From NCBI GenBank assembly GCA_017848965.1, contig JAFIHA010000043.1:153371-217370 (forward strand): 64,000 nucleotides of DNA, read 5' to 3'. Positions within the stretch are counted from its first letter, which is position 1; each line of letters opens with the position of its first letter. The notes beneath the pieces were generated by a model, which searched no databases, was not told the DNA's origin, and was given only the letters and a program-made list of their open reading frames with translations. Shown one piece after another: positions 9,434 through 19,858 of the stretch. A program made the translations under genes and the position numbers. This DNA is from Dechloromonas aromatica (nom. nud.) (GTDB taxonomy: Bacteria > Pseudomonadota > Gammaproteobacteria > Burkholderiales > Rhodocyclaceae).

Positions 9434-11014
9434 GTGCATAACTTTGATGTGCTCATCATCGGCAGTGGCCTGGCCGGCCAATCCGCCGCATTGCGGCTCG
9501 CCGGACATTGCCGGGTCGCGCTGATCAGCAAGCGCAAGCTCGAGGACTCCGCCTCCGGCTGGGCGCAAGGTGGCATTGCCGCCGTGCTCGACAACCAGGA
9601 TTCGATCGAGGCGCACATCCGCGACACCTTCGTCGCCGGTGCCTGGCTCAACGACGAGAAGGCGACCCGCTTCGTCGTCGAAAATGGTCGCCGCGCCATC
9701 GACTGGCTGATCGAACAAGGGGTTCCTTTCACCAAGGACGAGTCTGGCTACCACCTGACCCGTGAGGGCGGACATAGCGCCCGCCGTGTCATCCACGTCG
9801 CCGACGCCACCGGTGCCGCAGTCCAGCAGACACTGACGGAAAAAGTCCGCAGCAACCCGAACATCACGGTATTCGAGGATCACATCGCGGTCGATCTGAT
9901 CACCGGCGGCAAGATCGGCAACGGCGAAAACCGCTGTTTCGGCGCCTACGTCCTCGACAACCAGAGCGGCGAAGTCCTGACCATGGGAGCCCGCAACACG
10001 CTGATCGCCACCGGTGGTGCCGGCAAGGTCTATCTATTTACGACCAACCCCGACACCTCGACCGGCGACGGCATCGCCATGGCCTGGCGCGCCGGTTGCC
10101 GGGTCGCCAACATGGAATTCATCCAGTTCCACCCGACCTGCCTCTACCACCCGAACGCCAAATCCTTCCTGATCTCCGAGGCGGTACGCGGCGAAGGTGG
10201 CTTGCTCAAGCTGCCAGACGGTACGCGCTTCATGCCGGAGCACGATGAGCGCTGCGAACTGGCACCACGCGACATCGTCGCCCGCGCCATCGATTTCGAA
10301 ATGAAGAAGCGCGGCCTCGACTGCGTCTACCTCGATATTTCGCACAAGGGCGAAACCTTCATCCGCGAGCACTTCCCGAACATTCACGCACGCTGCCTGG
10401 AACTCGGCATCGACATCACGCGCGAACCGATCCCGGTCGTCCCGGCGGCTCATTACACCTGCGGCGGCATCGTCTGCGACCTCAACGGTCGCACCGACGT
10501 CGAAGGGCTGTACGTTGCCGGTGAAGCTTCCTGCACCGGCCTGCACGGCGCCAATCGTCTGGCCTCGAACTCGTTGCTCGAATGCCTCGTCTTTTCGGAG
10601 GCCGCGGTCAACGACATGCTGGCGCAAGCGCCCAGCGAACTGCCGGTGCTGCCGCAATGGGACGAGAGTCGGGTGACCGACGCCGACGAGGAAGTCGTCA
10701 TTTCGCACAATTGGGACGAGCTACGCCGTTTCATGTGGGACTACGTCGGCATCGTCCGTACCACCAAGCGCCTGCAGCGAGCCGAGCACCGGGTCGAACT
10801 GCTGAAGCAGGAGATTCACGAGTTCTACTCGCACTTCCGCGTCAGTCACGACCTGATCGAACTGCGCAACCTGGTCCTGACGGCCGAACTGATCATCCGC
10901 TGCGCCATGCACCGCAAGGAAAGCCGCGGCCTCCACTATTCCCGGGATTATCCGGAAACGGCGGCGCGCGCGCACAACACGGTACTCACTCCATCGCGCT
11001 GGGAGAACCACTGA
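9434..11014 (+). CDS. nadB: L-aspartate oxidase
   Basis: NadB oxidises L-aspartate to iminoaspartate, the first step of de novo NAD synthesis, using FAD. The FAD-binding motif [19 protein letters not shown] is at residues 5-23. The [12 protein letters not shown] flavin loop, HTxGG-type substrate region and [20 protein letters not shown]-terminal FAD motif are all present. Length 526 is normal. It starts with GTG at 9434 (MHNFDV). It is transcribed away from rpoE, a conserved neighbour pair in many proteobacteria. Its last 29 bp overlap the convergent ygfX-like gene. Confidence 0.97.
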   Translation: MHNFDVLIIGSGLAGQSAALRLAGHCRVALISKRKLEDSASGWAQGGIAAVLDNQDSIEAHIRDTFVAGAWLNDEKATRFVVENGRRAIDWLIEQGVPFTKDESGYHLTREGGHSARRVIHVADATGAAVQQTLTEKVRSNPNITVFEDHIAVDLITGGKIGNGENRCFGAYVLDNQSGEVLTMGARNTLIATGGAGKVYLFTTNPDTSTGDGIAMAWRAGCRVANMEFIQFHPTCLYHPNAKSFLISEAVRGEGGLLKLPDGTRFMPEHDERCELAPRDIVARAIDFEMKKRGLDCVYLDISHKGETFIREHFPNIHARCLELGIDITREPIPVVPAAHYTCGGIVCDLNGRTDVEGLYVAGEASCTGLHGANRLASNSLLECLVFSEAAVNDMLAQAPSELPVLPQWDESRVTDADEEVVISHNWDELRRFMWDYVGIVRTTKRLQRAEHRVELLKQEIHEFYSHFRVSHDLIELRNLVLTAELIIRCAMHRKESRGLHYSRDYPETAARAHNTVLTPSRWENH

Positions 11015-11429
11015 AGACTGCGCGCCAGCGCAGGAAGACCCGCAGCCGGCGAAATTCGTCGGCCGACGTACTATCGCCGGTCACCAGCACGACATGCGTT
11101 TGCCCGCCACCCGCTTCGCGCAGCCGGAACACGCACAGCGCCGGATGCACCGTCGCGCCAAGCAAACAATAAGCCTGCCGGAATTCGTCGCTGCCGGCCT
11201 GAGCAAGCGAAACGCTGCCGTCGCGCTCGAGACGCAAACGGCAGGGCAGCACGTTCAGCCTGCCCCAGCCCCTTGACAAGATTGGCAAGAGCAGCAGCAG
11301 GCAGCAGGAACGCCACACCAGCGACACAGGCAAGAGCAGGATGGCCAGCAGCACCGCCAGCGTGACGAGCAGAAAAATGCGGCGCTGCAATGAAGAACGG
11401 TGCAGTCCGATGATGATCGGCAACTGCAC
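10986..11429 (-). CDS. YgfX/CptA-family membrane protein
   Basis: This 147-residue protein has an N-terminal pair of hydrophobic segments (about 17-50, [19 protein letters not shown] and [11 protein letters not shown]) and a soluble C-terminal half, matching the YgfX family. In E. coli YgfX (CptA) was described as a toxin affecting FtsZ/MreB and is partnered with SdhE. No sdhE-like partner is adjacent here. Association with nadB is common in Pseudomonas and betaproteobacteria. The start is a GTG at 11429. It is convergent with nadB and overlaps it by 29 bp. Confidence 0.7.
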   Translation of the reverse strand: MQLPIIIGLHRSSLQRRIFLLVTLAVLLAILLLPVSLVWRSCCLLLLLPILSRGWGRLNVLPCRLRLERDGSVSLAQAGSDEFRQAYCLLGATVHPALCVFRLREAGGGQTHVVLVTGDSTSADEFRRLRVFLRWRAVFSGSPSAME

Positions 11430-11455
11430 CGTTACACGCTTTCGCGACTAGCGCC

Positions 11456-12691
<1,236 letters not shown>

Positions 12692-12716
12692 GATGTGCAC
12701 TCCGAAAGCAAAAGTA

Positions 12717-12745
12717 ACAAGGCCGGCCTAGCGGGCCGGCCTTGT
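12717..12745 (-). terminator. Long GC hairpin between acpP and fabF (terminator or attenuator)
   Basis: The sequence forms a perfect 12-bp stem (ACAAGGCCGGCC with GGCCGGCCTTGT) around a 5-nt loop. On the minus strand the tail is TACTTTTGC, only moderately U-rich, so partial termination is likely. This would let acpP transcript exceed fabF transcript, as expected for abundant ACP. The hairpin may also protect acpP mRNA from 3' decay. Confidence 0.72.
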
Positions 12746-12766
12746 CGGGGTCAAACCGGAATTGGC

Positions 12767-13003
12767 TTACTGCTTGTTGGCGAGGATGTAATCGACAGCC
12801 TGCTGGACGGTCGTGATCTTCTCGGCCTGGTCGTCCGGAATTTCGCACTCGAATTCCTCTTCCAGCGCCATGACCAGCTCGACGGTGTCCAGCGAATCCG
12901 CGCCCAGATCGTCGACGAAGGAGGACTCGTTCTTGATGTCCGCTTCGTTCACACCCAGTTGTTCGGCGACGATCTTTTTGACGCGCTCTACGATGTTATC
13001 CAT
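12767..13003 (-). CDS. acpP: Acyl carrier protein
   Basis: ACP carries acyl chains on a phosphopantetheine arm. The 78-residue protein begins [17 protein letters not shown] and has the modification site Ser37 in [13 protein letters not shown]. It is acidic as usual. The ATG at 13003 has a strong AAGGAG; an in-frame upstream extension to 13105 is not part of the family and overlaps fabG. It has its own promoter-like element and hairpins on both sides, consistent with high independent expression. Confidence 0.98.
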   Translation of the reverse strand: MDNIVERVKKIVAEQLGVNEADIKNESSFVDDLGADSLDTVELVMALEEEFECEIPDDQAEKITTVQQAVDYILANKQ

Positions 13004-13047
13004 TCGAAAAACTCCTTCCCCCTCGGGGTACGAAAAAAAACGTTGAG

Positions 13048-13056
13048 ATTCTACCA
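13048..13056 (-). promoter_or_regulatory. Extended -10 promoter candidate for acpP
   Basis: On the minus strand TGGTAGAAT forms an extended -10 element (TGn plus TAGAAT) about 45 bp before the acpP ATG. No good -35 sits at 17 bp, consistent with an extended -10 promoter. An acpP-specific promoter would fit its known high expression. Confidence 0.4.
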
Positions 13057-13074
13057 AAAGCCCCGGATTCGGGG
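13056..13074 (-). terminator. Weak terminator-like hairpin after fabG
   Basis: CCCCG-AATC-CGGGG followed by CTTTTGG on the minus strand lies just after the fabG stop. The stem is only 5 bp and the U-run 4, so it is at best a partial terminator before the acpP promoter. Confidence 0.35.
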
Positions 13075-13076
13075 AA

Positions 13077-13817
13077 TCAATCCATGAACATGCCGCCGTT
13101 GACATGCAGCGTGGTGCCCGTCACATAAGCACCGGCGGGCGAAACCAGGAAACCGACAGCACCGGCCACGTCTTCCGGCGTACCCGCGCGGCCGAGCGGG
13201 ATCGCCGCCAGCATGGCCGCCTTCTGTTCTTCGGTCAAGGCATGCGTCATGTCGGTGGCGATGAAGCCAGGCGCGACGCAATTGACCGTGATGTTGCGGC
13301 TGCCCAGTTCGCGGGCGAGCGAGCGGCTCAACCCAGCCACCCCGGCCTTGGCGGCGCAGTAATTGGCCTGCCCCGCATTGCCGGAATGGCCGACCACTGA
13401 AGAAATATTGACGATGCGACCGAAACGCGCCTTCATCATGCCGCGCATCAGAGCACGCGACAGCCGGAAAACCGCTTTCAGGTTGGTATCGATGACGGCA
13501 TCCCATTCGTCGTCGCCCATGCGCATCGCCAGGTTGTCGCGGGTGATGCCGGCGTTATTGACGAGGACGGTGATGGCGCCGAATTCCTTGGCCAGATCGG
13601 CAAGCAAGGCATCGCTGGCAGCGCTGTCGGTGACGTTGAGGACAACTCCTCGCCCGGCAAAGCCCGCTTCACCAAGGTAGGTTGAAATCTGGGCGGCACC
13701 GGCCTCGCTGGTCGCGGTACCGATCACGGTCGCGCCCTGGCGGCCGAGTTCCAGTGCGATGGCACGGCCGATGCCGCGGGTGGCGCCGGTGACGAGAGCA
13801 ATCTTGTCGTTCAGCAT
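13077..13817 (-). CDS. fabG: 3-oxoacyl-ACP reductase (FabG)
   Basis: FabG reduces 3-oxoacyl-ACP with NADPH. This 246-residue short-chain dehydrogenase has the nucleotide motif [11 protein letters not shown] (10-20), NNAG (87-90), and catalytic Ser140, Tyr153 and Lys157 (YCAAK). The C-terminus [15 protein letters not shown] is typical. It lies 6 bp downstream of fabD. Confidence 0.97.
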   Translation of the reverse strand: MLNDKIALVTGATRGIGRAIALELGRQGATVIGTATSEAGAAQISTYLGEAGFAGRGVVLNVTDSAASDALLADLAKEFGAITVLVNNAGITRDNLAMRMGDDEWDAVIDTNLKAVFRLSRALMRGMMKARFGRIVNISSVVGHSGNAGQANYCAAKAGVAGLSRSLARELGSRNITVNCVAPGFIATDMTHALTEEQKAAMLAAIPLGRAGTPEDVAGAVGFLVSPAGAYVTGTTLHVNGGMFMD

Positions 13818-13823
13818 CTGTAC

Positions 13824-14753
13824 TCACTCCAGAGAGAGGCTGGCTTCGAGCGCGGCCAGATCGGCCAGCGCGACGCCGTTGATACCATCGGCACAGCGCT
13901 TGGCGAGACCAGCCAGGACCTTGCCGGGACCGCACTCGGCGACCGTCGTGATGCCCATCGCCGCCATCTTCTGCACGGTCTCGACCCAGCGCACCGGGTT
14001 GTAGGCCTGGCGGACCAGGGCATCGCGGATGCGCAGCGGGTCGTTTTCGATCTCGACGTCGACGTTGTTGATCACCGGAATCAGCGGCTTTTTCAGATCC
14101 AGTTCGGCCAGACGGGCCGCCAGCTTGTCCGCCGCCGGGCGGATCAGCGACGAATGGAAGGGCGCCGACACCGGCAGAGCCTTCGCCAGCTTGGCGCCAC
14201 GCGCCTTGCAGGCAGCCATCGCCCGCTCCACCGCCGCCTTGTGTCCGGCAATCACGGTCTGACCGCTGGCATTGAAATTGACCGGTTCGACAATCTCGCC
14301 TTGCGCCGCTTCGTCGCAAGCGGCGGCAATAGCGGCATTGTCGAGGCCGAGCACGGCGGCCATGGCACCAGTGCCGAGCGGTACCGCTTCCTGCATCGCC
14401 GCGGCACGCAGACGGACCAGCGGCACCGCATCCTTGAACTCGATGACGCCGGCGGCAACCAGCGCCGAATATTCGCCCAGGCTGTGACCGGCGAGCACGG
14501 CCGGGCGGCGACCGCCCTTCTCCAGCCACAAACGCCAGGCGGCGATGCCGGCGGTGAGCATGACCGGCTGGGTATTCACCGTCTGCGCCAGCAATTCGGC
14601 CGGGCCATCGGCGACCATCGCCCACAGGTCGTCGCCCAGCGCGGCTGAGGCCTCGTCAAAAGTGGCACGAACCACGCCGGCGTCGCCGTAGGCCGCCATC
14701 ATGCCAACGCTCTGCGAGCCCTGGCCGGGAAACACGAAAGCAAAAGACATCAT
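13824..14753 (-). CDS. fabD: Malonyl-CoA:ACP transacylase (FabD)
   Basis: FabD loads malonyl groups onto ACP. The 309-residue protein opens with FVFPGQGSQSVGM, has the nucleophile elbow GHSLGE (Ser91), the Arg-bearing RLRAAAMQEAVP segment and the catalytic His in SAPFHSSL near residue 200. It may start at either of two adjacent ATGs (14753 or 14750), with GGAGA upstream. It lies 13 bp after fabH in the operon. Confidence 0.97.
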   Translation of the reverse strand: MMSFAFVFPGQGSQSVGMMAAYGDAGVVRATFDEASAALGDDLWAMVADGPAELLAQTVNTQPVMLTAGIAAWRLWLEKGGRRPAVLAGHSLGEYSALVAAGVIEFKDAVPLVRLRAAAMQEAVPLGTGAMAAVLGLDNAAIAAACDEAAQGEIVEPVNFNASGQTVIAGHKAAVERAMAACKARGAKLAKALPVSAPFHSSLIRPAADKLAARLAELDLKKPLIPVINNVDVEIENDPLRIRDALVRQAYNPVRWVETVQKMAAMGITTVAECGPGKVLAGLAKRCADGINGVALADLAALEASLSLE

Positions 14754-14766
14754 TTGTCTCCTGTTA

Positions 14767-15726
14767 TCAGAATTCGATCAGGGCGGCGCCCCAGGTGAAA
14801 CCGCCGCCGACACCTTCGACCAGGACTTTCTGGCCGCGCTGGATGCGGCCGTCGCGGACCGCCTCGTCGAGCGCCAGCGGCACCGATGCCGCCGAGGTGT
14901 TACCGTGCCGGTCGACGGTGACGACGACCCGCTCGCGGTCGATGCCGAGCTTCCTGCCGGTCGCTTCGATGATGCGGATATTGGCCTGGTGCGGGACCAG
15001 CCAGTCGATCGCGGTGGTGGCGATGGCCGCCTTGGCGCAAACCTCTTCCGCCACTTCGGCAAGCACCTTGACGGCAAACTTGAAGACCGCCTGGCCATCC
15101 ATGCGCAGGAAGGGATCGCCAGTCACCTGGCCATTGCTGATCTGGCCGGGGACGTTGAGGATGGCGAACTGACTACCGTCGGCATGCAGCGCGCTGGCCA
15201 TGATGCCCGGCGTCTCCGCAGCTTCGAGCACCACGGCGCCGGCACCGTCGCCGAACAGGACGCAGGTGCCGCGATCATTCCAGTCGAGAATGCGCGAGAA
15301 GACCTCGGCGCCGATCACCAGCGCCTTGCGATGACTGCCCGCAGCGATGAATTTCTCGGCAATTCCCAGCGCATAGGTGAAGCCGGCACAAACCGCCTGC
15401 ACGTCGAAGGCGGCGGCGCCCTTGTTGCCGAGCAGGCCCTGGATGATGCAGGCGGTGCTGGGAAAGATGAAATCCGGCGTCGACGTGGCGACGATGATCA
15501 GGTCGATTTCTTCCGCGGCAACACCGGCCATTTCGAGGGCCCGCTGCGCGGCGATCAGGCCGAGCTGGCTTGATGTCGTCCCTGCTTCCGCCAGATGGCG
15601 GCTACGGATGCCGGTGCGGCTGGCGATCCATTCATCGCTGGTGTCGATGCCGCGCGCCGCCAGATCATTATTGCTGACGGGATTGCCCGGCAGAAAGCTG
15701 CCGGTACCGGTGACTCGTGCGTACAT
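14767..15726 (-). CDS. fabH: 3-oxoacyl-ACP synthase III (FabH)
   Basis: FabH starts fatty acid synthesis by condensing acetyl-CoA with malonyl-ACP. Cys113 ([13 protein letters not shown]), the His in [11 protein letters not shown] and the Asn in [12 protein letters not shown] form the catalytic triad. Length 319 is typical. It sits 2 bp downstream of plsX, the usual plsX-fabH pair. Confidence 0.97.
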   Translation of the reverse strand: MYARVTGTGSFLPGNPVSNNDLAARGIDTSDEWIASRTGIRSRHLAEAGTTSSQLGLIAAQRALEMAGVAAEEIDLIIVATSTPDFIFPSTACIIQGLLGNKGAAAFDVQAVCAGFTYALGIAEKFIAAGSHRKALVIGAEVFSRILDWNDRGTCVLFGDGAGAVVLEAAETPGIMASALHADGSQFAILNVPGQISNGQVTGDPFLRMDGQAVFKFAVKVLAEVAEEVCAKAAIATTAIDWLVPHQANIRIIEATGRKLGIDRERVVVTVDRHGNTSAASVPLALDEAVRDGRIQRGQKVLVEGVGGGFTWGAALIEF

Positions 15727-15728
15727 GC

Positions 15729-16757
15729 TCAGGCATTCTCCACTGCGACCATACGGTCCGCATTCGTTTGCGCCAACCTGTCGCTGATGCGCTCCAGCGC
15801 CCGGTTCTCGGCCGCATCGAAGGCGCGGGCGATGGCATAGCCGAACGACAGCGCGTCGGCAGAGCCGTGGCTCTTCACCGAAATCCCCTTCAGACCGAGC
15901 AGGATCGCGCCGTTGTAACGGCGGTGGTCGAAACGTTTCTTGAAATTGTTGAGTACCGAGATGGCGATCAGCGCCGCGATCTTGGTCAGCCAGTTGCGCT
16001 TGAACTCGCTACGCAACGACGACGCCAGCATCTGCGCCAGCCCTTCGGAGGTCTTCAGGGCGACGTTGCCGACGAAGCCGTCGCAGACGATGACGTCTGC
16101 CTCGCCCTGGTAGATGCCGTCGCCTTCGACGTTGCCGATGAAGTTCAGGCCGGAGTTGCGCAGCAGTTCGGCTGCCGCCTTGACCACTTCGTTGCCCTTG
16201 ATTTCCTCTTCGCCGATGTTGAGGATGCCCACCGTCGGCCGCTCCTTGTGCTCCATCGCCGCGACCAGCATGGCACCCATGATGCCGAACTGCAGCAGAT
16301 GCTCGGGGCCGCAATCGACATTGGCGCCGAGGTCGAGCATGTGCGTGTGGCCGCTCAGCGTCGGCAGCGGCGCACAGATGGCCGGCCGGTCGATACCCGG
16401 CAGCATTTTCAGGACGAAGCGCGAGATCGCCATCAAGGCGCCGGTGTTGCCGGCCGAGACGCAGGCATCAGCGTCGCCGGACTTGACGAGGTTGATCGCC
16501 ACGCGCATCGACGAATCCTTCTTGTTGCGCAGGGCGAGCGCCGGCGATTCGTCCATGCCGACGATTTCGGAAGCGTGCACGATGCGCAGGCGGGAATCGC
16601 CGGCGGCAGCGCCGAGCAAGGGACGCAAGACTTCTTCCTGGCCAACCAGGAGAAGATTTGCCGCCGGATGCTCTGCAAGAAAACGGATGGCCGCCGGCAC
16701 CGTCACCGACGGACCGTGGTCACCCCCCATGCAATCAATGGCGATGCGGGTTGTCAT
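15729..16757 (-). CDS. plsX: Phosphate acyltransferase PlsX
   Basis: PlsX makes acyl-phosphate from acyl-ACP, feeding PlsY in phospholipid synthesis. The 342-residue protein from the ATG at 16757 begins [20 protein letters not shown], the family N-terminus; a 12-residue upstream extension overlaps a terminator hairpin and is not likely used. [10 protein letters not shown] and [17 protein letters not shown] motifs are visible. It is peripherally membrane-associated in studied species. The rpmF-plsX-fabH order is conserved. Confidence 0.96.
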   Translation of the reverse strand: MTTRIAIDCMGGDHGPSVTVPAAIRFLAEHPAANLLLVGQEEVLRPLLGAAAGDSRLRIVHASEIVGMDESPALALRNKKDSSMRVAINLVKSGDADACVSAGNTGALMAISRFVLKMLPGIDRPAICAPLPTLSGHTHMLDLGANVDCGPEHLLQFGIMGAMLVAAMEHKERPTVGILNIGEEEIKGNEVVKAAAELLRNSGLNFIGNVEGDGIYQGEADVIVCDGFVGNVALKTSEGLAQMLASSLRSEFKRNWLTKIAALIAISVLNNFKKRFDHRRYNGAILLGLKGISVKSHGSADALSFGYAIARAFDAAENRALERISDRLAQTNADRMVAVENA

Positions 16758-16759
16758 GG

Positions 16760-16800
16760 CAAAAGAAAAGGCAGGCTCTCCCGAAGGAGCCACCTGCCCT
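16760..16800 (-). terminator. Hairpin with U-tract after rpmF
   Basis: On the minus strand GGCAGG pairs with CCTGCC and an inner GCTCC/GGAG-type stem closes a TTCG loop, followed by TTTTCTTTTG. It lies between rpmF and plsX. It may attenuate the abundant ribosomal-protein transcript before the lipid genes rather than end it fully. Confidence 0.65.
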
Positions 16801-16811
16801 TTACGAGACGA

Positions 16812-16991
16812 TTACTCGCCCTTGCCCTTGAGGACTTTCTTGCCGCGGTAGAAACCGGTCGGGGAAATGTGGTGACGCAGGTGCGTTTCACCGGTCGTCG
16901 GCTCGACGGCGAGCGGCGGGGTGGTCAGGAAATCGTGAGCGCGATGCATGCCACGCTTGGACGGGGACTTCTTGTTCTGTTGAACGGCCAT
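16812..16991 (-). CDS. rpmF: 50S ribosomal protein L32
   Basis: This 59-residue protein ([20 protein letters not shown] start, [13 protein letters not shown] end) is L32 of the large ribosomal subunit. It is basic throughout. It belongs to the zinc-free form, with no CxxC pairs. GGAG lies upstream of the ATG. It is preceded by yceD, as in E. coli yceD-rpmF-plsX. Confidence 0.97.
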   Translation of the reverse strand: MAVQQNKKSPSKRGMHRAHDFLTTPPLAVEPTTGETHLRHHISPTGFYRGKKVLKGKGE

Positions 16992-17009
16992 TTCGTTACT
17001 CCAAAAAAA

Positions 17010-17498
17010 TCAGTTCGGCTTGCCTTTGAGCCCGGCCAGCGCGGCGAACGGATTGATCCGCTCGCCAGCGTCGGCCGCACCAGGCAGGCCACATTTTTCA
17101 TGTCGTGGTGCAACCGGCAGGGACAACAGGATTTCGTCCTCAACCAGTTCCAGCACATCCAGTTCCTTCTCCACCGGAAGAAAATCCCGGCTGTCGTCTT
17201 CCAGTTCGTCTTGCGACAGGTCGGCACTCGCCGGAACGAGTTCCAGCAGGGTATCGACCTCCAGCTCAAAAGGAATGGCTTCCAGGCAGCGCTGACACGC
17301 CAGCGGGATGCACCCACCGACTGTCAGATGCAGCAGCGGCTCGCCAAGATCACCCTTGAAACCTTCCAGGCGCCAGACGACCTCACCCGACACTTCAGCC
17401 AGCAAATCATGCAGGCGCCCCAAGCCAGCAACCGCCTGCGTTCCTTCAAGAACGCGCGCATCCCGGGCAAAGGCAAAAGCGTCGTTGATCCTTTTCAA
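17010..17498 (-). CDS. yceD: YceD/DUF177 family, 23S rRNA accumulation protein
   Basis: YceD-family proteins are needed for normal 23S rRNA accumulation and are coupled to rpmF. The body shows FAFARDARVLEGTQAVAGL, a CxxxxCxxC motif (CIPLACQRCL) and a second Cys near the C-terminus (HEKCGLPG), plus acidic ELVEDEILLSLP. I place the start at a TTG at 17498 (162 residues). An upstream ATG at 17573 would require translating through a near-consensus promoter, and that extension looks unrelated to the family. The true start is uncertain by up to a few codons. Confidence 0.82.
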   Translation of the reverse strand: MKRINDAFAFARDARVLEGTQAVAGLGRLHDLLAEVSGEVVWRLEGFKGDLGEPLLHLTVGGCIPLACQRCLEAIPFELEVDTLLELVPASADLSQDELEDDSRDFLPVEKELDVLELVEDEILLSLPVAPRHEKCGLPGAADAGERINPFAALAGLKGKPN

Positions 17499-17526
17499 TC
17501 TGAATCTGTTCCGACTTAAACGGCGG

Positions 17527-17555
17527 ATGATATTATTTTTGGCTCGCCAAGTCAA
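17527..17555 (-). promoter_or_regulatory. Sigma-70 promoter for yceD-rpmF-plsX-fab
   Basis: On the minus strand TTGACT (17550-17555) and TATCAT (17527-17532) are spaced by exactly 17 bp, placing a transcription start near 17520. This is the best host-type promoter seen by eye in the window and drives the ribosomal-protein/lipid cluster. Confidence 0.75.
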
Positions 17556-17609
17556 AACAAAGTGTTGCTTCAAGAAGTCGTTGCAACACCTTGTCCAACA
17601 AAAACTTTC

Positions 17610-18191
17610 ATGATGCCAACCCTCGTTCTCGCTTCAACCTCCCCTTACCGCCGCGAACTGCTCGCTCGTCTCGGCCTGCCCTTCGCCGTCGCCAACCCGC
17701 AAACCGACGAAAGCCCGCTCCCCGGCGAATCCCCGGAAGCCCTTGCCCTGCGTCTTTCGGAAGCGAAAGCCCGTGCCGTCGCCGACACCTATCCGGACGC
17801 CCTGATCATCGGTAGCGACCAGGTCGCCACCGTCGACGGGAAAATCTACGGCAAACCAGGTGACCATCAGCGCGCCGTCGCACAACTGCGCGAACTTTCC
17901 GGCAAGACGGTCAATTTCTTCACCGGCCTGTGTCTCTACAACAGCCGCAGCGGCCGCAGCCAGGTGCAAGGCGTGCCGACACTGGTCAGTTTTCGCCAGC
18001 TTGGCGACTTGGAAATCGAGAATTACCTGCGCCGCGAACCGGCTTACAACTGTGCCGGCTCGGCCAAGTCCGAGGGCCTGGGGATCGCCCTGCTCTCCAG
18101 CCTGCAGGGAGACGACCCGAACGCGCTGGTCGGACTGCCGTTGATCGCGCTGTGCGACATGCTGCGCGAAGAAGGCGTGGCGATCCTCTGA
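17610..18191 (+). CDS. yceF: Maf-family nucleotide pyrophosphatase (YceF type)
   Basis: Maf/YceF proteins hydrolyse modified nucleotides; E. coli YceF prefers 7-methyl-GTP. The protein begins [21 protein letters not shown], with the S-R-R phosphate motif, then [27 protein letters not shown] and the conserved [12 protein letters not shown] end. Two adjacent ATGs (17610, 17613) are possible starts; an extension to 17562 is not conserved. It diverges from yceD, as yceF does in E. coli, which supports the YceF subgroup. Confidence 0.9.
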   Translation: MMPTLVLASTSPYRRELLARLGLPFAVANPQTDESPLPGESPEALALRLSEAKARAVADTYPDALIIGSDQVATVDGKIYGKPGDHQRAVAQLRELSGKTVNFFTGLCLYNSRSGRSQVQGVPTLVSFRQLGDLEIENYLRREPAYNCAGSAKSEGLGIALLSSLQGDDPNALVGLPLIALCDMLREEGVAIL

Positions 18192-18898
18192 TGGCCGGCA
18201 CCCTCTACCTGATCCCGGTGCCGCTGGGCCCCGCCTCGCCGCAGGAGGTCCTGCATCCTGGCGTACTGACGACCCTGCGCCCCTTGCGCCACTTCGTCGT
18301 CGAACAGGCGAAGAGCGCCCGCGCCTTCCTGAAGGCTGCCGGCACCGACCTGCCACTGCAGGAATTGCAACTCGCCGAACTCAACGAGCACACCCGCCCC
18401 GCCGAGCTTGACCAGTTACTGGCGCCCCTGCGCGCCGGTCACGACATCGGCCTGCTATCGGAAGCCGGCTGCCCGGCGGTGGCCGATCCCGGTGCTGACC
18501 TGGTGGCGCTGGCGCAGCGCGAAAACATCCGGGTTGTCCCGTTGATCGGTCCGTCGTCGTTGTTGCTGGCGCTGATGGCTTCCGGCCTCAATGGCCAGCG
18601 CTTCGCCTTCCAGGGCTACCTGCCGGCCAAGGACGGCGAACGCTTGAAGGCGCTACGCGAACTCGAGGCGGAATCGCGCAAGCGTCAGCAGACGCAGTTG
18701 TTCATCGAAACGCCTTATCGCAACCGGGCGATGTTCGACGCCATCCTGTTGGCTTGTCAGGGCAACACTCGCCTATGCGTTGCCACCGACCTCAGCCTGC
18801 CCGGCGAATCGGTCCGTACACGAACGATCGCCGAGTGGAAAAAGCAAACGCCGCCCGATATCGAGCGGCGTCCGACGGTCTTTCTGCTGCTAGGCTGA
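18191..18898 (+). CDS. SAM-dependent methyltransferase, RsmI-like tetrapyrrole-methylase fold
   Basis: This 235-residue protein has the RsmI/tetrapyrrole methylase signature: LYLIPVPLG at the start, GHDIGLLSEAGCPAVADPG, VPLIGPSSLLLALMASG, FQGYLP, and FIETPYRN. It is shorter than RsmI (about 280) and lacks its C-terminal extension, so it is probably the RsmI paralogue often found next to maf, with an unproven target. It is coupled to maf by a TGATG overlap. Confidence 0.85.
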   Translation: MAGTLYLIPVPLGPASPQEVLHPGVLTTLRPLRHFVVEQAKSARAFLKAAGTDLPLQELQLAELNEHTRPAELDQLLAPLRAGHDIGLLSEAGCPAVADPGADLVALAQRENIRVVPLIGPSSLLLALMASGLNGQRFAFQGYLPAKDGERLKALRELEAESRKRQQTQLFIETPYRNRAMFDAILLACQGNTRLCVATDLSLPGESVRTRTIAEWKKQTPPDIERRPTVFLLLG

Positions 18899-19858
18899 TC
18901 AGTACAGCGACGGGGCTGGCAGACTGCTCGAAAAACCGCGCCAGAAGCTGTTGACAGCACCAGCCCCGAGTTTCTTGGCGAAGCGCTCGGCGATGTTTTC
19001 CTTGACCGTGTAGTCGAGCACTTCCTCAACTTTGACGACGTCGCGGGCTACGCTGTCGACCGTACCGAAGTCGTCAGCCAGTCCCAGGCGAATGCTCTGT
19101 TCGCCGGTCCACATCAGGCCGGAGAACATTTCCGGGGTCTCTTTCAGGCGCTTGCCGCGTCCTTCACGAACGACACTGATGAACTGTTCGTGAATGTTGG
19201 CCAGCAGGCTCCTGGCGTGCGCCTTGTGTTCATCAGCCTGCGGCGAGAAGGGATCGAGGAAACCCTTGTTCTCGCCGGCGGTCAGCAGGCGGCGCTCGAC
19301 ACCGAGCTTTTCCATCGTTCCGGTGAAGCCGAAGCCGTCCATCAGCACCCCGATAGAACCAACGACGCTGGCCTTGTTGACGTAAATGCGATCGGCGGCG
19401 GCGGCCACGTAATAGCCGCCGGAGGCGCAGACATCCTCGACCACCGCGTAGAGCGGCTTGTCCGGATACTTGGCGCGCTGCCGACGAATCTCGTCATTGA
19501 CCATACCGGCCTGCACCGGGCTCCCACCGGGGCTGTTGATGCGCAACACGACCGCCTGTGAGTTCGGTGCATCGAACGCCGCCTTCAGCGCCGAAATCAG
19601 GGTCTCCGCATTGGCTTCCGAGTTGGCGGCAATGACGCCCTGCAGATCGACCATCGCCACATGCTTGTCGGCCACCTTGGCGCTGTCCCATTCAACCAGC
19701 GCAATCAGGATGAAAGTCAGGTAACCGAAACCGAGCAATTTGAAGAAGATGCCCCAGCGTCGTCTTGCCTTCTGCTCGTCGAGCGTGGCAAAAGCGAGTT
19801 TTTCCAGGGTCTTGCGCTCCCAGCCGGGATCGCTGTCCGGGCGTTGGAGATTATCCAT
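18899..19858 (-). CDS. sppA: Signal peptide peptidase SppA (S49 family, short form)
   Basis: SppA degrades cleaved signal peptides in the inner membrane. One membrane segment (about 37-54, WGIFFKLLGFGYLTFILIAL) precedes the protease domain, with nucleophile Ser146 (VCASGGYYVA) and general base Lys198 (GENKGF). At 319 residues it is the short, single-domain form that works as an oligomer. Its stop codon abuts that of the convergent methyltransferase with no base between them. Confidence 0.93.
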   Translation of the reverse strand: MDNLQRPDSDPGWERKTLEKLAFATLDEQKARRRWGIFFKLLGFGYLTFILIALVEWDSAKVADKHVAMVDLQGVIAANSEANAETLISALKAAFDAPNSQAVVLRINSPGGSPVQAGMVNDEIRRQRAKYPDKPLYAVVEDVCASGGYYVAAAADRIYVNKASVVGSIGVLMDGFGFTGTMEKLGVERRLLTAGENKGFLDPFSPQADEHKAHARSLLANIHEQFISVVREGRGKRLKETPEMFSGLMWTGEQSIRLGLADDFGTVDSVARDVVKVEEVLDYTVKENIAERFAKKLGAGAVNSFWRGFSSSLPAPSLY

